From NCBI GenBank assembly GCA_963556145.1, contig OY744473.1, positions 1,736,001 to 1,800,000 of the forward strand: 64,000 nt of DNA, written 5' to 3'. This DNA comes from Hygrocybe punicea. Taxonomy: Eukaryota; Basidiomycota; Agaricomycetes; Agaricales; Hygrophoraceae. Numbering within the stretch: position 1 is the stretch's first letter; every line of letters starts with the position of its first letter. The notes beneath the pieces were generated by a model, which searched no databases, had not been told where the DNA came from, and saw only the letters and a list, made by a program, of their open reading frames with translations. Shown here one piece after another: positions 1 to 8,836 of the stretch. The position numbers and the translations under genes are program-made.

Positions 1-141
1 TCCAGAGAAATGGAGATGAAGAAGAATAGAGTAACAAGGGAAAGGAACAATAACATATGCGAGAGGATAAGATAAGATAAAATGGCAGAAAAGTCCGGAG
101 TGGAGTTCATCAGAATCCTTCAGAGTTGCATAGATATGACA
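1..141 (-). repeat. 3' LTR of the chromovirus, partial
   Basis: Read on the minus strand the LTR begins TGTCATATCTATGC at position 141 and runs out of the window. It is the ungapped counterpart of 7560-7700. All differences seen between the two copies are transitions. Confidence 0.85.
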
Positions 142-145
142 GTAT

Positions 146-158
146 CCCCCCCTTAGCG
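146..158 (-). promoter_or_regulatory. Polypurine tract (plus-strand primer) of the chromovirus
   Basis: On the minus strand a purine run with seven consecutive G lies four bases before the LTR start at 141. This is the expected place for the reverse-transcription polypurine tract and confirms the minus orientation of the element. Confidence 0.6.
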
Positions 159-212
159 TCAAACCCCTGAGATGCCTCTGGAACAAAGGGAGAACTGAAG
201 CAGAGTTTGAAG

Positions 213-664
213 TAGGGCAGGTCAAGTGTATGCAATACCCCCAGGGGTTAAGAGTACGGGTACCACGGGTTAAGGGTACGAGTCCAGCCTCAGAATACCC
301 GCAGTACCCACACGGGTATGGGCTGTATTTTTTTTGGGAGAAGAAACATCAAAAACTCAATTTTTGGGGTATTTTTCGCTATTTTTGAGGGATATAATGA
401 GAATCATTGCTTGTAAAAATATGTAAAAATGCTCTCAACACTCCCCACGGTATTCTAAACATTGTGTTTCTTTACACTAAAGGGATCCGGCCAGTATTCC
501 GTCCACAATAACCATAAAAACCACCAAAAACAGGTAAAAATGGGGTATTTTGCATGTTTCTTCCTGTACCCCTGCAAAACCCGTGCCATACCCGTACTTT
601 TGGCCTCGGGTACGGGTCCGAGTACAGCCCCAGAGCACTGCGGATGTACCCCTGACTGGCCCTA
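213..664. mobile_element. hAT-like MITE, TAGGGC family, copy 1
   Basis: A 452-bp non-coding element with inverted ends TAGGGCAGGTCA and TAGGGCCAGTCA. It is flanked by the 8-bp direct repeat GTTTGAAG at 205-212 and 665-672. An 8-bp target duplication with TAG-type ends points to the hAT superfamily. A second copy in opposite orientation lies at 50248-50891. No transposase is encoded, so mobilisation would need an autonomous relative elsewhere. Confidence 0.85.
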
Positions 665-727
665 GTTTGAAGTGGAAGTCAGGCGGTATAAAACCAACTC
701 CTGGACCAGGAGATAACTCCGCAAAAA

Positions 728-1590
728 ATGTCATCCTCACAGGAACTCACAGCCCACATTAAGCAAATGGAATGGGAATTCGCCGAGCTGAGGGTGAAGG
801 AAGAGGAGGAGGAGTGGAGGAAAGTGGAGGAAGAGCAGAAGCTGTTGGCAGAGAAGGAAATGTGAAGGAAGGCAGAAGCTGAAGCAAGGAGAAAATGGGA
901 GGAGATGAAGAAGGCAGAGGAGGAGAAGAGGAAAAAAGCAGAGGAGGAGAAAAGAAGTAAGGCCGCAGCGGGGGTGTCCAGAGCTGGTCCCAGACCCATG
1001 AGCATGGAGAAGGGGAAAAGAAAAAGGGACAGGTAAGCAAATTAGTCGCATCCAAGCAGACCCAGAAGTGACAAAGACACAGGGCCATCCAGTGCAAAGC
1101 GTGCGTGGAGCGCCAGGAGAACTGCATGTGGCCAGAGACTGGTAAGACAAGGAGTTGTGTGGTGTGCCAGAAGAGAAAGGTGCAGTGTGAGGTAGAAGGA
1201 GAAGATGGTGTGGTGAGGAAGAAGAAAAAGAAAGAGGAAAAAGAGGAGTCCAGATTGGAGTACCGTGGAGTGGAGCCAGCAGTGAAAAAAGGCTCCAAGT
1301 CCTCGACGTGGGTGGAGGAACTTCTCCTCCAGTTGCTCCGGGCAACCAAGGAGAATATGGCAATGTTGGAGTGGGTCGTGGAAGCCTGTGAGGGGGCTTG
1401 GGACACCGTGGATGACATCTGCAGAGAAGCTGCCCAGTGGGCAGACCACCTGAGGAATGTGGAGTTCCTCAGGGACAACTCCTATGAACTCCGGGATTTC
1501 AGTCCAGAGTCCAAGAACTTCAAGCTGGAGGAGGTGGAAACGGAATGGGAGGAGGGAGAGTATTTGGGAGAGGGGGGCAAAATGGCCTAA
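728..1590 (+). pseudogene. Antisense ORF of the chromovirus: coiled coil plus Zn2Cys6-like motif
   Basis: A plus-strand reading region between the integrase end of pol and the 3' LTR, antisense to the retrotransposon genes. The first 130 or so codons from ATG 728 are Glu/Lys/Arg-rich and look like a coiled coil. At 1093-1188 six cysteines are spaced C-x2-C-x6-C-x10-C-x2-C-x6-C, the spacing of fungal GAL4-type Zn(II)2Cys6 clusters. The tail (about 1240-1587) is acidic and ends at TAA/TGA near 1588. The frame is broken by a TGA at about 868 and again between about 1030 and 1070, so this copy is dead. DNA binding is inferred from the cysteine spacing alone. It could be a captured host fragment or a lineage-specific extra gene of this retrotransposon family. 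Confidence 0.55.
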
Positions 1591-1627
1591 GTTAACTTCA
1601 AAAAGCAAATTGTAAATAGAGTAGAAG

Positions 1628-3345
1628 TTAATAAAACGGGCTGGGTTTAGAGGGGTATGCAGAGTGAAAGTCCGAAACAATTTTGGAGGCATGTCCGAGT
1701 TCGGAGGCCAGAATCCAAGAGGTTTCTTCATCGGTGCCCTCGTAACCTTCCCAATGTACAAGGTATAGTAACTTGCAGGCACAACAATGGTTGTCAATTT
1801 TCGAGTCAAGGATTTTGGAGATCTCAAACTCTGGTTCTCCATAAACAGTGACCAGAGGAGGCAGAGGTTGGACACGATTGGGGATGGTATTCGGAGTGGC
1901 AGCTTCGAGCTGAGAGACATGGTAGATGGGGTGAACAGAGTGGAGAGTTTCCAGAAGACATAGTGTATAGGAGTGGGTTCCAGCCTTAGGGATAATCTCG
2001 AAAGGCCCTAAGTTCTTCTCGGAGAGCTTCTTTGAAGGTCTAGTAGTCCAGAAATGTTCAGCTTCAATGTAGACAGATTCTGATACTTTAAAATTAGGTG
2101 CCAGAGTGCGCTTCAAGTCCACATAATGCTGATAACATCACTGGGCCTTGGAGATGGTTTGACGGAATTGCTGATGCAACTCATCAAGGTCCACAGCACA
2201 CTTTCACACATGAGTGGAGGAGAGATCACACTCCAGATGAACAGAAAGGTTTGGGTGATAACCCTTATTAGGGAAGAAGGGTGAAACTCCAGTGGTAGCA
2301 TTCGGAGCATTGTTGTAGGCAAACTCCATGAGAGGAAGGAGTGAGGTAGTGTTGCTGAAGTTCAGTTCAGTTCAGAAACAGGTTTGGAGCATATTTGTGA
2401 AATATCTCAAGGAGATTAATTTGTGTTTGCCCAGAATTTTTTTGATGGCTTCTTTAACACTTTAAATTTTCTTGTATAAGTTGTGCCTAAAGGTAATGTA
2501 AAAATTGAAATTTATAAAAATGCAAAAGGGTGTGTAAGTCCGAGGTTTTTTGATTTTTTGAAAAACCTCGGACTTACACACCCTTTTGCATTTTTATAAA
2601 TTTCAATTTTTACATTACCTTTAGGCACAACTTATACAAGAAAATTTAAAGTGTTAAAGAAGCCATCAAAAAAATTCTGGGCAAACACAAATTAATCTCC
2701 TTGAGATATTTCACAAATATGCTCCAAACCTGTTTCTGAACTGAACTGAACTTCAGCAACACTAGAGTGAGGACCAGTTATCTTGCTGGTAATTGCAATA
2801 AACGTGGAGGTACTGCTCGAGAGTTTGATTAATGCGTTCAGTTTGGCCATCTCCTTCAGGGTGATAATCGGAGGTAAAATGGAGTCTCATGTTGAGAGCC
2901 TTTCCAAGAGACCGGAAGAAATGGGAGACGAACTCCATGCCTCTATCAGAAGTGACATGACTAGGAACTCCGTGCTTAGAAAAAATGTGAATAAGAAAAA
3001 GGTGGGCGAGTTGAGGAGAGGTAATCATATCATGGGTTGGAATAAAGATCCCTTGCTTAGTTAGACGGTCCACTACAACCAAAATGGCTGTAAATCCTTT
3101 GGAGTCCAGAAGTTGTTCAATGAAGTCCATGGAGATCAAGTTCCAGGGCTTCTCCAGAATTGGAAGTTGCTTGAGAAATCTGTAAGGATGATGTCAAGGG
3201 GTCTTGGATCTTGCGCATGTTGTACAGAATTTGTAGTAGTCGTGGATGAAGGTTCAGAGTCCGGGCCAGGTGTATTCCTGCCGGATAATTTCAAGAGTTT
3301 TGTTCTCCGAAATGTCCTGCAGTAGGATGGCCGTGTTTGGAGCAT
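1628..3345 (-). pseudogene. Chromovirus integrase and chromodomain
   Basis: The integrase inserts the cDNA and the chromodomain steers it to marked chromatin. From 3345 leftwards one sees the H2C2 zinc region (HGHPTAGHFG just upstream at about 3310-3345, then CTTC), the catalytic core (MDFIEQLL near 3139, TSDRGMEFVS, and the Glu in NQTLEQYLH near 2800), then the C-terminal part (2113-2338). The chromodomain at about 1640-1830 reads EFEISKILDSK, LVHWEGY and ETSW. The gene is interrupted by the palindromic MITE at 2347-2764 between the core and the C-terminal part, and by several stop codons and frameshifts. The family assignment is firm; the copy is non-functional. Confidence 0.85.
2347..2764. 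mobile_element. Perfectly palindromic hAT-like MITE, TAGTGTTGC family, copy 1
   Basis: A 418-bp insertion made of two 204-bp arms (2347-2550 and 2561-2764) that read as exact reverse complements, with a 10-nt loop. The ends are TAGTGTTGC...GCAACACTA. It is flanked by the 8-bp direct repeat GAGTGAGG at 2339-2346 and 2765-2772. It lies in the integrase gene. A single-stranded copy would fold into one long hairpin. Confidence 0.92.
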
Positions 3346-3925
3346 AAGATCCGGAGTCTGAGGTCATTGACATCAGGGACGTAGATATGATTATCAAGGC
3401 CTAAGAGGCCTAAATTGTCAATAGACCAGCAAGGATCTGGGTCAGAGGTGATACAGGAAATGTATCCGGAGGCAACAGGATTAACCTGAAGCCTGGAGAT
3501 GATATCAGAGTGGAGGGATTCGACGTCCATGGTGAATCCAGCACAAAGGACAATGTCTTCAAGGGAAGTAGCTCTGAGGGACAAAGCCAATTGTTCCGGC
3601 CCGAAAACAGGGTGGAAATTGTGCAGATTGGCTGTGGTGTAGTCGCTGTCTCCCCCTTTTGCATAGACATCCCAGCATTGAGTAAGGGTATTGGGCTTAG
3701 TCCCAAGCTTGCCCAGATGGAAACAGATAACAAAATTAAAATGGGAAAGGAACTCAGACCAACGAGCTTGACAGCAAGTGAGCAACCGGATGGTAGAAAA
3801 GTACTCCAAATTCTTGTGATCAGTGATAACATCAACCAGAGTAGCAGTACCTTCCAAGTAATGTTGCCAAGCAGTGAAAGTGTCAAAGATGGCAAGGAGT
3901 TCCTTGTATCATAGTTTAACTCCAA
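3291..3925 (-). pseudogene. Chromovirus RNase H region
   Basis: The minus-strand frame shows the RNase H C-terminal signature of Ty3/gypsy pol: TDHKNLEYF near 3820, QARWSEFL near 3770 and a KPNTLT segment near 3690, followed by the linker to the integrase zinc region. RNase H degrades the RNA template during reverse transcription. The N-terminal part of this domain and the end of the RT thumb are missing to the right, where 4004-4190 holds unrelated sequence. The ORF has stops at both ends and overlaps the integrase linker. Confidence 0.75.
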
Positions 3926-4003
3926 GTCTGAAAGGGTACGAGAATGGAATGCGACTGGGTGAATCTCACCGTCAGGATGTTGAATGGAGAGAATGGAGGC
4001 AAT

Positions 4004-4190
4004 TAGTGTTGGGGAAGTTCGGTCTCAGACCAATCCAAACCCGGTTTAGACCGAACTGACACCGCTGGTCTCGGTTTCGGTTTTGGATTTTCCAGCAGAG
4101 ACCGAACCGTTCGGTTTCGGTTTGGTGGATTTGGCGGCGGGCCGAAACCATTTCAAACTCAGTTTGAACCGCAAACCGATATCCATTTGG
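4004..4190. repeat. Insertion/replacement rich in GGTTTCGGTTCGG-type repeats
   Basis: About 190 bp that does not continue the pol protein. It starts TAGTGTTGGGGAAG, resembling the ends of the TAGTGTTGC MITEs in this element, and contains short degenerate repeats of a CGGTTTCGG type on both strands. No matching right end or target duplication was found, so it may be a truncated MITE inserted at a deletion. Several hundred bases of RT/RNase H coding sequence expected here are absent. Confidence 0.45.
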
Positions 4191-4961
4191 CTGACTTTGA
4201 AAGGCACCCAAAGTCACCAAAGGTAGGTCAAACGAGGACCATGGACCACTACCACCGATAAGAATGTTGTCAAGGTAAACAATAACGGAAATGTCAAGGA
4301 GGTCGGAAAAAATGTCATTAATGAAGTGTTGGAAAGCTGCCAGGGCATTAGTGAGACCTTCCAGAATAACCAACCATTCAAAAGAGCCATAGTGAGTATG
4401 AAAGGCTGTCTTCCATTCATCGCCTTCAGCAATCTGGAATAAATGGTAGGCATGTTTAAGGTCAATTTTAGTGTAAATGCATGCAGTCCAGGGAGCGTCA
4501 AGAAAGTCCGCCATAAGGGGAATAGGATAGTGGTCTTTCTTTGTGATACGATTGAGTCCTCGGAAATCCACGCAGAGTCAGAGGCTACCATTTTTCTTCC
4601 AAGAGAAAAGAATGGGAGCTCCACAGGGAGAATGGGAGGAGCAGACAAAACCAGCTTGGAGATTCTTATCTAGGAATTCCCAGAGGGTTTCGAGCTCCAA
4701 GGGCAAAATAGAATAGATGGGGCCAAAAGGAGATTGAGCACTGTTCTCTAGATTAATCTTGAGGTCATAAGGATGATGTTCGGGGAGGTTCCAAGCCTTC
4801 GTCTTGCTAAAGACGTCGGCGAATTCATGATACTCTTCAGGGAGGTTTGGAAGGTCCACGGAGGGATCAGAGAGTTCCGGAGGACCGTAGCTTGCAGAGC
4901 GTCCTATGGCGTTGGGTAACCGGACTTCATGCGGAAGACCTGAGTTCCTGGGACTTTGCAA
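4191..4961 (-). pseudogene. Chromovirus reverse transcriptase
   Basis: RT copies the element RNA into DNA. From about 4960 leftwards the frame shows the protease-RT linker (YHEFADVFSKTKAW), then [10 protein letters not shown], the DLKHAYH core motif and FEWLV. The active-site box reads VYLDNILI where YLDD is usual, so the second catalytic Asp is Asn. Two overlapping frames (4972 and lower, 4578-4961) show at least one frameshift near 4600. The thumb and connection part is lost at the 4004-4190 replacement. Inactive by any of these defects. Confidence 0.85.
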
Positions 4962-5461
4962 CCATGTAGAAAAGCTTGAGCACTGATGAAGGAAATGTCA
5001 GGCTTCGAAGCTGAAGGCGAGGGAGGATCGGGCAGAGTAGGCAGAGTAGATGGAGTAGATGGAGGGGACAGAGGCCATACTGGAGGGTCTGGAAGTGGTG
5101 CCTCAATAGGCACCAGAGTCAACAACAGAGGCACAGAATCAGAAGAACGGAATTTGATGCTATGCTCAACCCAGTCAATCAATGGATTGTATTTGGTGAG
5201 CCAGCTATATCTAAGAACTGCAGAGACAGACAGATCCAATGGAGTGACCAAAAATTCTAAAATTAGAATTTCACCATTAGGGAAACAGACAGAGATAGAT
5301 ACAGATTTGTCAATGATTCCACTGTAGGAACCATCAAACAAGCAGAGACATTTTGGAGTAGTAGGGAAAACAGGGAGATCATGAAGGGAGCAGAATTCCA
5401 GATCAATGAAACAATGCATTGATCCACAATCAACAAGGGTAACGATAAGGATAGAGGAATG
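4904..5461 (-). pseudogene. Chromovirus aspartic protease region
   Basis: A retropepsin-like segment reading LVDCGSMHCFID at about 5390-5425, where DCG replaces the commoner DSG of the catalytic loop. A Pro/Leu-rich linker leads to RT. The protease would process the Gag-Pol polyprotein. The hAT-like MITE at 5470-5840 separates it from Gag, immediately upstream of the TT(H/Y) segment. Partial frame only. Confidence 0.7.
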
Positions 5462-5469
5462 ATAATGGG

Positions 5470-5840
5470 TAGTGTTGCCTTGACCAGCTTTTGGGTTTTC
5501 AGTGTTTTTGGAATAACACATGGGAAAATGATCGGATTGCTGAGATCCAAGATATGACCCATCGACTTTTGGGCTTGCACAAATGTTCAAATATTCTCAT
5601 GATTTTATGTAATTTATCTGATTTTTAAATGGCCTCAACCCAAAATGGCCAAGTTGGTTGGCCATTTTGGGTTGAGGCCATTTAAAAATCAGATAAATTA
5701 CATAAAATCATGAGAATATTTGAACATTTGTGCAAGCCCAAAAGTCGATGGGTCATATCTTGGATCTCAGCAATCCGATCATTTTCCCATGTGTTATTCC
5801 AAAAACACTGAAAACCCAAAAGCTGGTCAAGGCAACACTA
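5470..5840. mobile_element. Palindromic hAT-like MITE, TAGTGTTGC family, copy 2
   Basis: A 371-bp insertion of two 183-bp inverted arms (5470-5652 and 5658-5840) around a 5-nt centre, with ends TAGTGTTGCC...GGCAACACTA. The target duplication is ATAATGGG at 5462-5469 and 5841-5848. It shares its ends with the element at 2347-2764 but not its interior, so both look like full-length foldback derivatives moved by the same transposase. It lies at the gag/protease junction. Confidence 0.92.
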
Positions 5841-5973
5841 ATAATGGGAAATCATTAGGGAATCGTTAGAGAGAGCAGATGCATTGAGTTTTACTTCCAG
5901 GAGCGCACAGTCAGGTTCAACACAGCCTACATCCTGTGCCAGAGTATGCAGACTGCTCTCTATTTTTCTGACT

Positions 5974-7042
5974 CTATCGGAGAATCGGAACTAGAGATGG
6001 GAGGTGTGGAGGAAGTAGAAGCGGTGTGAGCGGCAACGCAAGAAGACATATACTTGGCTTTGGTACAATCCTTGGCCATGTATCCTGCTCCTCTGCATAT
6101 AATGCAGAGTTTGTTGTTGATATGGCATTGGCATTCCGTGGGCCTGAGTTTACCATCCTTACCCAGCTTATCAGCATAGGCAGGAGGGGTTTTTGGAGTG
6201 GTGGAGGAGGTGCTACCAGAGTTGGTAGCTTTGGTGGGGGATTTTTTCTCAGAGGCCTTGTCTGTCGAAGACTTGGCCTCAGAAGTGGAGGCATTGGTGG
6301 AGGAGGATCCAGAAGCACAGGAAATCTCCGATTTCCATTCTCAATACCTAGCGTCAAGGAGTTGAGCCTTATCCTTCAGCTCATAGAGATTCCTTGGTTT
6401 CTTGGATTGGGCAAGTTGATCTTTGAGGCAATCCAGAAGTCCTCAATAAAAAGAGTGCCACAAGGCACCGATGTCCCAGCCAGTCTGGGTAGCGAGACAA
6501 TTGAAATTAACAATATACTTCACAATTCATTGGTTGTCCTTCATTGCAAGGTTTTCCAACTCGTTCTCAGCACTACCCTTAGGATCCAGGGGTCCAAAAT
6601 TATTCTGCAGCTCCATGCAGAAATCTCTGTAATCAGACATCAAGTCCAGCAGATAGGAGTCGGTGTCCGGATTCTCCAAAAGGTAGGGCTCAAACCACAC
6701 AAGCACAATTCTTTTGAGATAGGAGAGGGCAAAGTTGACTTTGGCGTCATCCATTTGGAAAGTGGTTGGTCAATCATTGAAGTTCAGTTGGCACTGAACC
6801 AAGAAGGGATGGAGTTTTGTTGGGTCAGAGGCATCAAACATATCTGGTTCTCGGACTTTGGTACGTTGCTTGTCGTCTCCCTTATTTTGGAGGGCGATGG
6901 CCTCTGCGAGATTGGTGTCATCACGGTTGGTGTTGCCCGGTCCAAGAGGATTGTTTGCTTCAAAGACAGGGCACAGAAGTGGTTCATTTGTCAGAGTGTG
7001 GGTTTCTCCCAGTGGAGAGAAACTGGAGTGACAGTTGTGCAT
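5974..7042 (-). pseudogene. Chromovirus Gag
   Basis: The capsid-like part reads from ATG 7042 (PDMFDASDPTKLHPFLVQC, then YLKRIVLVWFEPYL near 6700 and DYRDFCMELQNNFG). A Ser/Thr/Lys-rich linker follows. A single degenerate zinc knuckle near 6100 reads CIICRGAGYMAKDC, with Tyr where CCHC knuckles have His. Gag would assemble the particle and bind RNA. The frame is interrupted near 6527 and 6350. The long plus-strand ORF at 6026-7063 is only its antisense shadow. Confidence 0.75.
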
Positions 7043-7559
7043 TCAAGGAAACTCGCAGATTGAGTGAGTCAGTAACACATGGGGGTTCTTCATTGCGAGA
7101 AACCTTGGAAAGACATGATCAAAAATAAAGAGAGTATGGCTCAAGAGTTGTTCTGAAAATACTGTTAGAGGCGTGCAACTCCAGATGGAACAGAGTTGTC
7201 GGAGGACCGGAGGTGCGAACTCTTGAAGAAGTTTTGCTACTTCCTTAAGTCGTACTGAGTAAGCACAGGCAGACAGAGTGGAGTTAGTCTGGAAGTTCAG
7301 ACTAAAGACAGAGACTAATAGTGAGCTTAAGGCGAAGCCCTAAGTTTGAGGATGAGGGGAACTCAAGTTGATTTTCAGAACAGAGTTACAGGACATTGTA
7401 GTTCTAACTTATATACTTGGTAAGTCAATTGTTATGTCCTTAGTAACGTAAAGATAATAAGTACTCTGGAAAGGGAACTGGAGTTTGGAGAAGGATAAAA
7501 GAGATAAAAGGTTGCTACATACAGTGACAAGTAAACAAAGGGAAGGAGATGGATAGGAG

Positions 7560-7700
7560 TCCAGAGAAACGGAGATGAAGAAGAATAGAGTAACAAGGGA
7601 AAGGAACAATAACATACGTGAGAGGATAAGATAAGATAAAATGGCGGAAAAGTCCAGAGCGGAGTTCATTGGAATCCTTCGGAGTTGCATAGATATGACA
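7560..7700 (-). repeat. 5' LTR of the chromovirus, outer end
   Basis: This is the right-hand LTR segment aligned with 1-141; it ends TGACA at 7700 (TGTCA on the minus strand). The rest of this LTR lies to the left, inner border unresolved. The 7043-7559 stretch otherwise shows no ORF I can support. Confidence 0.8.
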
Positions 7701-7872
7701 GAACATCATTGTTGTCACTTCCAAGCCATTCATCTACTATCAGCCGACATGCCTGCAACAATATGATGAATTAGCTGGCAGAATATCAGTTGTACTGCAT
7801 GCTTGTATATCCACTTGCTACTAGTCTATGGTACCATGCTGATGTTGTTACAGCAAATGGACAATGTTGCAG

Positions 7873-7989
7873 CAGTCCATGACTTGAATACAAGTCAGGC
7901 TCAGGTTCTACCTATCTGCTATACTTTGGCAGTTCATGGCTTGAATACAAGTCAAGCTCTAGTTCTACCTATCTCAGGCTGCTATACTT
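7873..7989. repeat. Two-copy tandem repeat, 57-bp period
   Basis: Two adjacent diverged copies beginning CAGTCCATGACTTGAATAC and CAGTTCATGGCTTGAATAC, 57 bp apart. They lie in the roughly 310-bp unique spacer between the chromovirus and the left end of element A. Nothing else is recognisable in that spacer. Confidence 0.6.
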
Positions 7990-8010
7990 GTTGAATCTCT
8001 TCAACCTTAT

Positions 8011-8260
8011 CACTGTAGGAAGTAGGACGCCTGAATACCAGTACCCAAAACCTCTGAAATCCAGTGAGCGGCTGACTACTATTAAGTGAAACCACTGAAA
8101 AAATACAGTGACCATTGAGCACTGAAGGGCTCATTTCGGCCGACTAAATACCAGTGCATGTGCGCTGGATTTTCAATACTGTTTTTGTGCACAAACACTG
8201 AATTTTCAATGGTAACTTGTACTGAATCTTAGATGTTTAGAGCACTGGATAATTACATAC
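8011..8260 (+). repeat. Left terminal and subterminal repeats of element A
   Basis: The inverted-repeat end CACTGTAGGAAGTAGGA is followed by at least six CAGTG/CACTG motifs (for example CCAGTGAGCGGCTGA, ACCACTGAA, ACAGTGACC, AGCACTGAAG). Such motifs are the presumed transposase binding sites in CACTA-type elements. 8261-8836 shows no gene. Confidence 0.65.
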
Positions 8261-8836
8261 GACATCTATTCGTCCACCTACATACAAGAGAGAGGTACAT
8301 GATGTGTGAGGTGCAACATAGGCACTCATTCCCAATAATTTGAAGTTGATTGAATGTCCAGAAGTCCGATTTTGTGTCATGAGAGAAAAGGCATAGCTAG
8401 CATGGAGCCCGTGAGTCTGATTGTTGTTGCGAAGTCGGAGTCAAGCCAGGACACGAGATTGATTGGGCTCGACTAGTGAGCAAAAGAAGCCAGGACACAA
8501 AGTTAATTGAGCCAGAAACAGCAAGCGAGTGGTATTCCAGAGTTTCAGTGCTTCTGAGGAGAGAACTGAAGATGATATGCATACAATCAGCTGAGCATTT
8601 GGCAACAGCAGTAAAACAACAAAGCCAAATATCATTACCAATAAGTCATCTATTCTTGAGAATTTGCTCCAGATGCACGCCGGCCAATGGGCGAGGCTTC
8701 GGTCTCTGAGGCTGCTAGGCCATGAATCATTGATCTCAGTCCATTACAATCATGCGATAGAACAGCACTCACCGTTTGAAGGTTGGAGCATATCTGTTAC
8801 TCTCATGAGCACTAGACTTCAATTAGAGAATTAACT

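Larger units (their letters stand above)
1..7700 (-). mobile_element. Decayed Ty3/gypsy chromovirus LTR retrotransposon
   Basis: A minus-strand LTR retrotransposon. Reading right to left the order is LTR, gag with a degenerate zinc knuckle, protease, reverse transcriptase, RNase H, integrase, chromodomain, polypurine tract, LTR, the usual order of Ty3/gypsy chromoviruses. The left (3') LTR is cut by the window edge. Bases 1-141 and 7560-7700 align without gaps and differ at about nine positions, all transitions, so the copy is old. Three MITE-like elements sit inside it (213-664, 2347-2764, 5470-5840), and about 190 bp of unrelated sequence replaces the end of the RT region. No reading frame is intact. 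The inner edge of the right LTR, somewhere between about 7045 and 7560, could not be fixed. Confidence 0.9.

Noticed and set aside
6026..7063. Long plus-strand ORF of 345 codons
   Set aside because: It is the antisense shadow of the decayed gag gene, whose minus-strand frames show Gag-like motifs and a zinc knuckle.
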